In this document: piece by piece, positions 32,701 to 44,721 of the stretch
Layout: every line of letters begins with the position of its first letter
Position numbering within the stretch: position 1 is the first letter of the stretch
DNA from: Emergomyces orientalis
Taxonomy: Eukaryota; Ascomycota; Eurotiomycetes; Onygenales; Ajellomycetaceae
Direction of reading: 5' to 3'
Length of the DNA stretch: 64,000 bases
NCBI GenBank assembly: GCA_002110485.1
Contig: MOWL01000003.1
Span: 186,001 to 250,000, forward strand
Made by a program: the position numbers and the translations under genes
Notes under the pieces: generated by a model
What the model saw: only the letters and a program-made list of their open reading frames with translations
Told to the model about the DNA's origin: nothing
The model's database searches: none

Positions 32701-33413
32701 AAAAAGATTAGATTCACTGTGATGCCCTGACTTTCTCTATCTTATCAGATGATCATGCCTTCTGAAGTTACTAGATGTAGATTCAAGACACTGATTTGAG
32801 CATTGAGTTCTCAGGCCATGGCAAAGTTTTCTCTGACCCTGCTACCTTCTCAGAGAGTGTGATGTACATTAAAGTCTTCAATCACTATAACATCTGCTTG
32901 ATGTGTGTTTATTTGAGTTTTCTGCATGTCTGATGCTCCCTCTGCACTCTCAGTTGTTGCTTGATGTGCATTTTCCTGATTTATTCATGCTTCTAGCATT
33001 CTATCCGCTTCTTCAACCACCGCTTGGAGCTGATGAATGGGTGAGTCTGGTGGCATGATTGTGTAGCTTCCTGGTGATGACGCGTACATGTTGATGATAT
33101 TAATAGGCCCACTCTCTGTCAACAGAGTAAGTACCAGTATATGAGTGGATATTGTGCTCACTCTTCAGGTCTTGACTGCAATTCTTTTGTTAATTAGAAA
33201 GCACACCTTCATGTCCTTCTGCTCCATGCCTGCTTGCCAGAATCCACAGTTGGCTGGACAGTGTGTGCCTGTTTTAGAGTGTTTTTGTATTCAGGGCTCT
33301 TGTATTGCAATCACATCATAGTTTAATGCTGTTTCGGACTTTGTCAAAAGAGGTCTCATAACCTTGTTTGACTTATGCACATTGTATTGTAAAATGACTA
33401 GTCTGTTCTTCAT
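29750..33413 (-). pseudogene. LINE ORF2: endonuclease-reverse transcriptase, inactivated
   Basis: Starts at ATG 33413 (MKNRLVILQYNVHKSNK). The EEP endonuclease part shows IQEP, EDFNVHH (expected GDFN) and TSDHMPI, but it is broken by TGA after QEP, AVKT, MLEA, HHTL and FAMA and by a TGA-TAA pair near 32745. Several of these stand where Trp is conserved. The long open part 32039-30519 is the reverse transcriptase: GINGVSNEFLK, WRPIALLDTMGKI, SLNISEAYNRV, QGSSLSLILF and FVNDV. In active relatives the last two are usually QGSPLSPILF and FADD. The 3' part keeps a CxCG...H...C motif (CECGYSNETVMHVIVHC) near 30150-30230 in another frame. This is non-functional by sequence. Confidence 0.85.
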
Positions 33414-33436
33414 GATTCATTTATGTGATTATTCTG

Positions 33437-34795
33437 TGAGCTGCTGTTCTGTGTTGATGTCTTCAGTGTTACTGAACCACTTGCTGCTTGAATGAAGCTT
33501 GTCATAGCTTCTTATTATTATGCTCCTGCTCTTGATACATTCATTGATCTTCCTGCTCTTTGTGGGGGTTCTATGAAGTCCTCATTCAGAGGCCTGTTCT
33601 GTTTGTGTGAAAAGCTAAATTCATCTGCATCTGATGCTTTTATATTGAAGTGCTTGAGGTGTTCAATCAGTGTCTCTTTAGCACTTTTGACTTTCAGTCT
33701 TCTCTCTGGGCAGTTTGAGTGTCATGCTGCATGACTATCACCACAGTTACTGCACTTGAGTCTGCTGCCTTCTGCTGCTCCTTTGCAGGCCTTGTCATCA
33801 TGATTTTTTTGTGCACAGTGACCACAGGTTTCCTCTCTTCTGCAGAAGCAAGCTATATGTTCATACTGTTGACACTTGTAGTATTGTGTGACCCTGGCCT
33901 CTCTGTGAAATATTTCAACTGTGCAATATTCATTGCCTAGAATGAGTCCATTGTCCACCAGTGCATTGGCCTGGTGAGGTGCAGCAACATTGATGATTAT
34001 ACTGTCATGTGATTTCTGTTGTCTAATCATCATTTTGTTCATCTTGTGTATCAGCATCTTGCAGTGTAGTGCTGTATTCTGCTTGTAGATGCTCTCAATG
34101 GTGTACTCAGAGCTGCTCCAGTCAATGACTTTCATAGAAGCATCTTTGACTAGTACTGCATACATCTCCCACTTCATGTGTGCTTTGTCTCCCCATTCAC
34201 GCGTCCAGCTATCATCTGCTGCAAGCTCTGCCTTGATGTCCTGTGTGTCTGTCATCAAAATCATGTCTCTGCTTGGCATGTGTCTTGCTGTCATCACTTT
34301 GTTCTTGATTATCTCTTTGATGATCTCATTCACTCATTTAACAATCATTTCTGATGTGTGTTCTGTCTCTGACATAGTATCACAGCTTTGTTGAGTAATG
34401 ACTACCTCTCACAGTGTTCTGATTGGTATGGTTTTAACTGTTGTCTCCTCTCTGGCTGCTATTGCTGCTCATGAGAGTGCTCTGTTGAGCTTGTCTCATG
34501 ATTTCTGCTGTTTTAATATGTCAATTGCGCGTTTCATTCTCTTCAGAAGCTGATTATACAGTTTCATCTTCACTTCTCACACTGCTTTCAATGTCTTCTG
34601 TAAATACTCTTTATCTTTGTTATTCACTTTCTCATTCTTCTCTTCCTCTTCAAGGATCACAGCTAGTGTTTGAATTGCTGTTGCTAAGCTGTTTATCTTT
34701 GTTTTCTGTGTTGCAGAGTTTTTCATCTCCGGCACACGTCGAGCCTCACACATGCCATCTTCCACCATAACCACCTCCCCCACATCCAATGCCAT
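33437..34795 (-). pseudogene. LINE ORF1: gag-like CCHC zinc-knuckle protein, inactivated
   Basis: Starts near ATG 34795 (MALDVGEVVMVEDG). A mid-region is open from 34333 to 33722 (KWEMYAVLVKDASMKVIDWS). It ends in knuckles: YKCQQYEHIACFC, then ETCGHCAQKNHDDKAC and LKCSNCGDSHAA. A TGA follows HAA where Trp is expected, and the frame then continues as HSNCPERRLKV. It also has stops between 34576 and 34334. ORF1 proteins of LINEs bind element RNA. ORF2 begins just downstream. Confidence 0.75.
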
Positions 34796-34890
34796 TGTAA
34801 TGATGTGTAAAGAATGCCTGATGCTCTCTTTCTATTCTTAATAGTGTTTTTCCTGCGTGTTTGATTGTTTTTCAAGTTTTTTAAGAATCA

Positions 34891-37800
34891 ATTAGATTAA
34901 TAGGTAAGAAATGTGTATATAACATAGGTACCATAGATCCGTGTAACTAGGATCACCCCTTCAGTGTCCATCTGGGGACGGATAGAGAGGCCTAGAACTT
35001 ATCTTCCTGTGTTGTATGTAGAATTTTTGAAAATCTCACATTCATCAGCTTACTAGGAGATTTCTAGCCCAAGATCTTAACTAATCTGATCTGCCGATTC
35101 CATTGTCACCAGTATAAACTCAAGCCTAGAAAAATGTTTCATAGCCGCAAAAGCAACAGCTTCAAGCGAATCTTATTTCTGGCCACTAGGTAAATTTGGT
35201 GTACCTCCAAAATAAAGATGACGACATCGCTTCAGTTCGCCAGGACCATTTTCTCTCTCTATGTAGACTCATAAGTTAAGCAGCGTTCCTATCCAACGCA
35301 GGGAGGTTGGCGTGCCCCAGGAACTTGAACACTTCACGGGGCCTCGTCTCACTCGATGCTGGCAGTGGCAGTGCCATCAACCTCAGTTATGATATTCTGA
35401 GTCTTTTGAGGCCCAGGACGAGCAACTCAGTGTCCGGGAGAGAGACGTAACTGGCGGATGGGGGGAGGTAGGATATTACCACCTGTTCTGAAAACCCCGA
35501 GTCAAAGACGGCATTGAAGTATGCTTTCAAATGGTTAAGCTGCCCACAGCTAACAATTTGTAGGTTGTGGAAAGGGCCCTTTTTTGTGCGAAACATCTTC
35601 ATTCGGGCAACACGGGCCTATTCAGGTGCCTACGCTGGGTGTTGTTATGCCTCGCTTCGTTCCAAATTCGCGGAGTACGATTTTTGTCGAATTCGAACCT
35701 CTGGGTTTCAAACATGGCCATCAAGATTTCAGTCTGCTCTTTGAACGAGCAAAAGCAAGCACACCAGTCTTCCCACCTAAATGAATGTCGCCACCAGCTC
35801 ATCGCCGACAAGCAGATGGCATTTCTAGGGACTTGACCCAGCTGTCGAACTCGATGAGATGGGCAAGTTCCAAAACGCAGCTTGGCGGGAGATGGACCAA
35901 CCATTTCGATAAGTTACCCGGTCAGAGCCTCTAGTGTCCGCATTAGTTCGCTGTCATTCAGCTTATGGCTGTCGTGAGGTAAAACCGCTAGAGCTGGAGA
36001 ATTGAGATACCCACTGGACACCCATGATCATTACGACCGAAAGCACAATGGAATGATAAGCGCCTAGAAAATAGGCACGAGTACTGGTGAAATGGAGATG
36101 TCCAGCCCGTAATAGTCTGGAGAGAAGTCAAGCAAAAGGATTGACAGATATGCGAAGGGCAATGCCTTATGAAAAGAGATGTTGGGTGTGAGTCTCCTTG
36201 AGGGGCTCTTACCTCCAACCTAGCTGTGGTCAGGTTTCTAAGAAAATCAGCTGGGTTTATGGTCAAATTATATAGAATTCGTGAGATGAAAACAGCGTGG
36301 GCTTAGCTGAGGTAGCCCAGCTAACTGATCAGGGGAGCCGCCTACACAATTCACCCCAAGCCTTGATACAACAGCCAGTTATTAGAAACCCAACAAACAA
36401 CCGAACTGAGAAGAGGAATTATACCTTTAAAGCAAAGCGATTTCCAAAATCTATTTTCAGGTAAACAATCAAAACCAGCCGGAAGGTGAGTAATTATCCC
36501 GGATTCTCCGTTCTGACGCTAATACCATAATCCAGCCTCCACTGCGATTCCTAGCACAAGTTCCTGGCAAATAATGTAACCAATGCACTCTGTTGTTAAG
36601 AAAGAAAAGACGAACCAGGGCGGAGTCAACCACGAGACACGAATCAAAATCTCAAAGAAAGTGACTGTTTTCCAATTCTATTTTGGCTCAAGCTTTTCTA
36701 AGCCTGGGTCAATCCTCATCTCGAATGCGACCCTAAACCCTCGTTTCCAAGAAATTCATTGCGTGTTGGAAACCCTTTCTTGAATCGATGTTAGAGAAGT
36801 AAAAGTCTCTCCACCGACTTTTGCCGTTCATATATGCTATAGTAAATATGAAGAATCAAAGGGAAGACAAAGAAATACAAGCTGTACCAAATTAACGAAG
36901 CGGTGAGCCCCTCTGGTCCCCCACCACCCTGTTCTGCATCGTGCGCAAGCTCATGCGCATAGGCGTACGTCAACTTATAGCCACTTGCTCGCTACCGCTG
37001 ATTCCTTTCTCTCCTTTACCAATCTACTAGCCGAATCCTAGATTGCCAATTTTAGTTTTTATCTCCTCGCGGGAGGTTGAGGTGCGACAACCAGACTCTA
37101 CACACAGATATATACATACCTGTCGCAGATCAGGTACACAGTGCTAACGACAACAAAATATGCTCACCATAACATACTAAAGGTGGAATGAGAAAGTACG
37201 AATAGCCTTCAGCCCTAAACAACAATGCAGCAAAAATCGTCAAGAGACCAAAACTAAAAGAGAAAGAAAAAGTAACATCAAAAACAAGCGCGCGGCCCGT
37301 CGGACTGAAATGCTTTCCCGGTTGTCTGTGATACTCCCCGCGCGCAAAATTGTTAAATCATGTCAATGGAGCGGGAATTGGAGAGTTAGCGAATCCATAT
37401 GTATGTTCATCTTTAAGTGTTCATGCAATATATTCTCTACCCGACACGCAGTAGATAGAGCATAGCCAATGTTCTATCTATTTCCCGAAGATAACTATCT
37501 TATACCTTTCCGCATACGTGTGTATCTGGGTTGGGTATGAAAGTTCACCTGGCAGCATAATCTGGAGATATGTCCGGTTCAACCCGACTGAACGCATCAA
37601 CTCCAGCATCTGATAGTTGTATCTTGATACACAACTTATGAACACGATATTAGCTAATCACCCTAGAGATCATGCGAAGCCCTCGCGCTCGGCAAATGAC
37701 GCCTCGACTCAAATATGTCAATATCCCATCTTCGGCCTTTGAAGCCTTTCTCAATCGTGGTTTCTCGCTGACCACCGGCTATTGAAGTCCTCCGTTCGCA

Positions 37801-40800
37801 TCACCTTTAGAAGTGTCAGGCTCGCAGCCGCGCCATATCCCAATCTCTACATGTCCTCGCCTTCTTCTTCTTCCGCTTGTTCTGTACCAGACCCCGTGCC
37901 TTCGTGCCTTACTTCTATTTATATAACATCCGTTTTCACTATTACGTGCAGAATCTACCTGTCCGCCACTACTATATCCTCTGGGTTGGATTAATAATTT
38001 ATGCACGTATGTATGTATGTATGTATGTACACACATACATAGAGCTGAATGAGTGGTTGGTGGGCCAGGAACGCGGCGCTACCGCTTTACTTATAGCTAC
38101 AGCTACAGACTACACACAGCGGGCGGGAAAAAAGAACCAAGTTATTCGAACTCTTATACTACTAGTATTAATGGTATATCAAAGTATGTTGATTGAATCT
38201 GGAACGGAGTGAATGGTTTCTTAAGGCTGCTTGAAGTAAGGAGGTTGAAGTACTCGAGATCCACAAGTTGTGAACTGGTCCACTGGGTTGGTCGTCCTCG
38301 ACATTTATTCTATTCGGTATGCGGAGAGAAAAAAAAAAGTTCTACATCGCAAGGTGATTGGACCCCAATTGGGGAGGCTCGTCGTTTTTGGTAGCCTTGT
38401 TTGGTTTATAAAGGGGGGGGGGGATTGCCCTAATAATGATTAAAATACAGAATTCACATCCATATTCCATTTTGAGTATTGAACTGGTATATCATTCGAC
38501 TTTACCTTGTACTTGAGGGAAGGGAAATGTCTTGATTTTGAGACTCAGCTTGTTGATTTTCAATTTTAAGATGAACAAATACATAGCTTCATTAGGTCGA
38601 TTGCGATATTATGATGCCGTTGGCCAAAGTAAATCTTCATCTTTGAGATTACTATATAGGCTCCTGTTCCATGCTACTGGTATTTTTTTACTCTTTCAAT
38701 ACGTCCCTGATCATTAATGCTTTCTGTTTGTACGATACGATCCAACCACCGCTGTGCAACCTACCTTGCGACCATCTTGCAGGTCCCAGGATACAATTGC
38801 TAATGTGTAGATGTATATATATATATATATTGAACAAATTACAAAAAGGAAAGGTTTTTCAAGACCTTCACATGCATGGGGGTTGGAGTCTTGGAAGCAG
38901 ATGAGTTGGGCTCGTGTGACTAGTCTGGACTGTTATTTTTGTGCTGCATAGCATATCACACTGGGAAATAATGATAGGAGGTGAGAGGATGGGAAGGAGG
39001 GGTGGCATAGGAGTGTGGGTGCGAAGGGGGTGCGAGATTGTGAGTGTTAGGGTGCCTTATTTCGACTTGTACAGTGCGGTACGTGTACAAGCAACGGTTG
39101 GAGAGAGTTTAGTGGTTGGTGACGGGAGGCACAAAAGCTCTTATTATGATGAGGCTTCTGTGCGCACGTTGAACTGCCGCCAAGTGTAACTAATGTCTGG
39201 GCCGGAGAATCAACAAAGAGGGGAATTCAGACACGAGGACGGACTGTAAGGATTGCGGGGAAGCAAAGAAAAAAGGCAAAAGCTCGGTCAGATGGGGGGC
39301 GCCAAAGTAGGTGGTGACTTTTCGTTTTCACGCTTCTTTGCGTTTTGATTGTGTTTCTAGAGGCTCCTTCAATATCGTGGCGCTAGCGCACTGGGCTTGG
39401 TTAGAAAATGAGAACAGAGGCGAGGCGAGATAATCCTTGCTCGCTAATAATATGGACTCGAGCGTACAAGTACACTGTAAAGTACAGTACATTTCCATGG
39501 ATTCGGAGATTTCTGACGGCCGACTTTATCCCAAACCCGCTAAGTCGAGCAGTGGCTGAAATATTTGCATTGTGACTTGACCCTGAACGATAATGGGAGG
39601 AGCACTTTATGCTCCCGCGTTTGCCAAACGGACTGAGATGGTGCACTGAAATATGTTGTCTTTTTCTATATATCCTGTAGAGCTAGGGGTCGTGTCCCGC
39701 ATGTGGTGCATTGGCCTCGGAATGGATGCATCGGACGCACAACAGGTTTGTTCTTCGTATTGTTGGATACAAAAGTTCAAATTCACGGCATTATTGGGGC
39801 AAGGCATTATTAGGCAAACGAAAATAATTGGTGGGTAGCAATGACATCAACGGTTGGCATCACTAGCAGAAAATGAAGGATAATTTTGTTTCCTTGTACA
39901 CGCTTCTGTTGTGGTTTTACATTCGGAGCTCCTTCCCCTCGCTTGCGATACACGAATATCGTGAGAATTTCGAGGGAAAGGGGGAGCACGGCATAATAGT
40001 ACGTAGCTGAGCCGTTTTTCGGTGCACCTGAAGAAAAGCTTGACTTTTTGGAGCTGCCCTCTTTCCCTTCATCACTCCTCTTTCTCGTGGAATTTTATTG
40101 GGGATAGCCGAGAGCCCGTTGGGATCCGGCAAAGGCGCACTCCAAGGAGCATGGCAAGCGGCCTGTCCGCCGGCTAATTCATCGTAATCCATATTATTGA
40201 ATTTGAAGTCCACAAGACTAAACTCATTCTGAAAATACGGCTTCGGTGCTCCGTCGATATGGTGCCAGCATGAGAACCTTATTATTGCGAAAACGATGGA
40301 ATGAAGTTTAAAAAAGCACCAAGTTTCATTCAAACGCAGCCACAGGACCCTCCGGATCCCATCTGGCCTCTGCAAGCACACTTTAGCATTGGCTCATCTG
40401 GTTCGAGATCTGAATTTCCTTTTCCCTTTTCAACGCTTGAAAGTGGTTGGCGGACATAACGCCCGGGGTGCCAGTATTCTGTTATTCAGACCCATTCTGC
40501 ATTGAAATCCTGCAGGAAAAAGCAAAGAAATAATGATAGGCCAGTGTAACACAGGGTAGTTGACTCGGTTCTCTATCAACGCCATTATCCAGCGATTTTT
40601 TGGGTCCTCTGACCACGGGTATTTGCTGGTGGCTTGTTGGGCTGGCCTAGGATCTGGAGAAGGTGGTGATGGTGGTGGTGGTGCGGCAACTATTCTCTTT
40701 TGGCGGCTGAAGATTGTGAGAGCGCATTTTTTAGTCAGAGGCCAAAGTACTGTACTTGGGGTATTCAGAGCGATCCCTGCAAAGCCATTCAGCGATACGG

Positions 40801-41796
40801 AATTACATATGTTGGCATGGGTTCCAGCCTTGGTATTGAAAAAGGAATATGCCTTGAGGGTTGCCGGACAGGGCATGTGGTATAACCCGACCCTGGGCCA
40901 TCCATATGTCGGCGAGACAAATACCCATAAGTTTGATAAAGTAAACTCAAAAGGAAGTTTGATGTTTGGATCGCAAGAAAGGGGTTTTTCAGAGCTTGTT
41001 CTTCATCCTTTGGGCCCTCCAGATTTATCTTTTTTGATAAATTATATGTGGTAGAAAAACGGTCGGAGGTTGTCTTTTTAAAGATTTTTGAATTCAAGTA
41101 GGCTGGGATTCAAGTTAGTTTCATTCATTAATTTTTAGCTCACTTTAGTGAGTTCGTGTCTTTGATGGCAGCAAAATGGCATAGCCTAGTGCTTTGATCG
41201 CCTCCACAATCCTATCCCTTAGCGGTCTCTAGGGTACTCACGGGTAGCCCAACCGCCAACTCCGGGGGGTGTCATTGGTTTAGTTTAGCTGGAGGACCGC
41301 CGAAGCTCGCCCATAACCCGTTGCAAATCACCAGATCATCACACTTATTATTAAGGTATCTTAAGCACAGTCGCTGGGCCGCAAAACCCACGCATGGCTA
41401 GGGCTCCCCACTTCGGGCTAGAGTGGGGAAGAAAGACATGCGCCGCGCAGGCTCATTATCTAGCAATCTACGCATTGATTCTTATTTCCAGTCGCCCGCC
41501 ACCACTAGTTACCATTCTACGGCTCCAACTAGTTATCGCTGATGCATCTCATAACGGACCAGCATTCCCCTTGCTGACCCGGGACTGCTGATCGTGCGAC
41601 TTTGCACCCAGCATTCGATGCGCAACCGTACAGCACAGCGCAGCAAAGGAACTCCCGTCCAATGCCAAGACGGACTACTGCATCTCCAGTAAAGCCGCGA
41701 GAGCGAAGGAGAAGCCAAATGCTGGCTTAATGCCTGTGGTTCGCAGCTCGAGTTGAGAAAGAGACTTGTTCTGTGCTTTATTATCCTTAAGCAGTT
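34891..41796. other. gene-poor region beside the LINE
   Basis: Almost 7 kb without a gene I can support. 35300-36300 has several protein-like fragments on both strands interrupted by stops, possibly a relic gene. 38007-38030 is a GTAT microsatellite. 39917-40876 has two successive minus-strand frames in the same phase separated by two TGA codons, and 40560-41054 an overlapping plus frame; none match a family I know. The last kilobase probably holds the promoter of the Zn2Cys6 gene. Confidence 0.45.
38007..38030. repeat. (GTAT)n microsatellite
   Basis: About six GTAT units followed by ACACATACAT, which partly complements the repeat and could form a hairpin. Confidence 0.8.
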
Positions 41797-44372
41797 ATGC
41801 TCCCCACAGCTGTCCACAATGGCGTAACCAAAAAGGTTACAAAACCCAAGTTGAAGAGCCATTCCGAACACCTCATGAAGCGCGTGTCAAGAGCTTGTTT
41901 GCACTGTCGTCAGCGCAAATCTAGATGCGACTTGTAAGTGTAATGGGCATATCTAGAGTTCGGTCGAACAGCACCACCCTTCTTTTCGTAATTCGCATCA
42001 AATATCCCCCCCTCGAGAACAAGCAGATATTCGACGCAGGAGAGAGTTCTTGGGGATGAGTCCACCTCTGACTGACTGACATTTTTTTTTGGCGTATAGG
42101 GACAGTGGTGGAAGCCCGGGAACTCCGCCTTGTCAGCGTTGTCTACGAGACCATCGTGAGTGCGTCCTGGGCAGCTCAAACAGAGGAGGTCGCCGTATCC
42201 GCAAGCCAAAAACCGCCAATCTAGAGATGAATTCCAATACCTCCACCAGCAAAATGATGCATCTGGCTCCAAACGGTGCTTCTGCTCCTCCAGACCCCCA
42301 TTCGTTCCCGCAGTCGTATCCGTCAGATCACTATGGACGATCAGATCCACCCACCACCTCTACCATCAACATAGACGACGACGATTCCGCTTCAACTACT
42401 GACAGCGCAATTGGATCCGTTCCACGGAACCCTTCTGATGCATGGCAGTGTCTGACAAATGTTGCCAAGCGAGGTGCAGAAAGCGCGAATCTCGACAAAA
42501 CGGGAGATCATTATTCCGAGTCTACGAGACGCGTTAGACTGAATGGTGTTGAAGACGAAGAGCGTGAACCTGGCATCAAGGCATATCGCCTGATCAAGAA
42601 TAGGTCCCTCACCCGTGAAACCGTTTCGCAACTGGTGACCCGTTATGCGGAGAATTTTCATCCTTACCTTCCCCTTGTCCCAAGAAAGTACTTTGATCCG
42701 GCTGCTCTGGAATCATTTGCGTCACAGGAGAAGCATCTACTTACCGCGGTCCTTACCATTGCCTCAAAGGACCTCGTGGAAACACCTCAGGTTCACGAGG
42801 TTTGCTCCAAGTATATGCACGAGTTGATATCTGGCATCGCTGCTGGTACAGATTGCGATGTCGAGGCAGTCGAAGCTTTGTTGATCCTCGCTGAATGGGA
42901 GCCACAAGGGCTAAGGCCAAAAATTGAAGCAGTGGGACGAGGAGAAGAAGATAGGGCAGCGTGGATGCACGTTGGATTGGCTCTACGCTCAGGATACTTC
43001 CTTGGGCTTGATCGCACTTCTTTTAGAGGTGACCCGGCAAACGACGCGCAAAGCGATGGGCGGAAGCGACTAGCATGGACTAGCTGCTACATTTCGGATA
43101 GATTGATATCCGTTCGCATTGGAAGAGCATTTTGGTCCCGGGGTCCTGGCCCTATGACCGGGCTTGTCAGCAAAGACTTCCCGTCATTACAACCTCTCAC
43201 TTCAACTGATGAGGATTACGCAAAAATTTTCCAAGCGCTTTTAGATCTCACACAGCTGTACGGAAATGTTCATGATGTCCTTTATTCGGGGATGCGCACG
43301 AGCAGCCAGATGATGTTAATGGGAGACTATGTGAAGTACGTTGATGACTTTCGCAATGCTATTGACCGCTGGAATCGGATTTGGAGCACATTGACTTGTA
43401 AGCCATCCACCTTCACCCTACTCGACATGTTGATTGTTTCTTAGCTGATACAGAAATAACTAGGCTCTCCACACATCAAAGTGACTTTGCAGATGTCTTA
43501 CGAGTATCTGAGGCTGTACACGAACGCGTTTGCCTTCCAAGCGGCAATTTCTCAGGCGCTCACCTCCAAACCCAAGGGAGACGCTCCTAGTCAGAGAGAG
43601 CACTTACGAGCAGCATTTAGCAATGTTGCATCCATGCAGGACGCTCGTTTTATATACGCATCTGTTGACGCAGCGAAGTCCTACCTCACCATTTTGAATA
43701 ACTTTGTTGATCCCGAGAAGCATTTACATTTCATGCCGCTAAGATATTATCTGTAAGTTTTCTTTCCTTTCCATTGGTTGCTTGAGTATTTCATCTGATG
43801 CCATTTTGAATTACAGATATAGCATTTATGCCGCCGTATTTCTATACAAGGTAATGATTTTGAATGACCCTTAATTTTTCTTCCACATGCAGCGCTGGCT
43901 CGTTAACGTTTCTTCATAGGCCCGGTCATTTGGAGTAATGAATGCTCCAGAGGAGCAAGCAGTGCGGCATTTGATAAACCTTACGACAGATAGACTCCAT
44001 AGAGCGAGTGCTGGGCCCGACGACATCGGCTCCCGCTATGCTCGACTTCTCGAGCTTCTCTGGAAACCCAAGTCATCGTCATCGTCGTCATCCAACACCC
44101 TAGAGCCGCAACGCAAGGGTGAAAACGTCCCTACAGGGACAGTCCCAAATAGACTTCCTGAACAAACGTATATGCAATATTCGCCGATGAACGACTTCTC
44201 TTGGCTGGATCTAGAGGCCGTTGGTGACTATGTCTCCGGATACCCAATCGGGAATCCAACCCTTCTCGGCATGAATTCATTTCCACATCCTAACCCATAT
44301 CCGCCAACTTCAGAGGCGATTTGGCCCGTTCCAAATTGGCAGGTTGATCTTAATGGTAACTTATTATTTTGA
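41797..44372 (+). CDS. Zn(II)2Cys6 fungal transcription factor
   Basis: Five exons: 41797-41933, 42100-43397, 43464-43752, 43817-43850 and 43920-44372; 736 residues, all joins in frame. The binuclear zinc cluster is split by intron 1: C34-x2-C37-x6-C44-x12-C57-x2-C60-x6-C67 (ACLHCRQRKSRCDL, then CQRCLRDHREC), followed by a basic stretch GGRRIRKPK. A fungal middle homology region begins near residue 205 (YAENFHPYLPLVP) and includes the typical WMHVGLALRSGYFLGLDR and RLAWTSCYISDR. The C-terminus is Ser/Pro-rich and acidic, plausibly an activation domain. These proteins act in the nucleus on CGG half-sites. It is followed 350 bases later, same strand, by an SDR, then other oxidoreductases, so it may control them (inference). 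Confidence 0.9.
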
Positions 44373-44721
44373 CCACTGGCTATATTTATTTTTGTCTTGT
44401 GGGAAGCCTTTTGTTTGAGATTGCGCACTCTGAACAATTTGGGTGGGTTATACGAGGCTCCGGCCCTGGTCAATTGGTTCCTGCTCGCCTTAGTTTCCTC
44501 TTTGGGAAGAATGAGGGGTCCCGAGGGTATGTGGGGGAATTTCCGCTTTCGGTAATACGTCATTCTTACCGAAACATCATGAAAAATGGTTAAGTACGAC
44601 CTAATATGAGGCCCGCTTCAGTCTGTTTGTCGTGCGTGCTCTCTCTAACCAAACATTTCCGAACACCATATAGGTGGATAAATCTTCCTATCCTACCTGG
44701 ACACTAATACCGCTCGAAACA

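Larger units (their letters stand above)
29750..34890 (-). mobile_element. degenerate Tad-like non-LTR retrotransposon (LINE)
   Basis: A roughly 5.1 kb element read on the minus strand: ORF1 (gag-like with CCHC knuckles), then ORF2 with EEP endonuclease, reverse transcriptase and a C-terminal Cys/His motif. This is the layout of fungal Tad/I-type LINEs. Both frames hold several stop codons and the catalytic RT motif is changed, so it cannot be active on its own. CpG is nearly absent: none occurs from 30001 to 30663, and the few that remain sit in GCGC clusters. Target-site duplications could not be identified, so the ends are estimates from the last recognisable coding sequence. Confidence 0.85.

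Noticed and set aside
35265..35340. Short resemblance to 5S rRNA (AAGTTAAGCAGCG)
   Set aside because: Only about 13 bases match; the flanks do not fit the 5S internal control region or stem pairing.
40560..41054. 164-residue plus frame with Gly-rich stretch
   Set aside because: Overlaps equally long minus frames, has no recognisable motif, and the Gly run comes from a GGT repeat.
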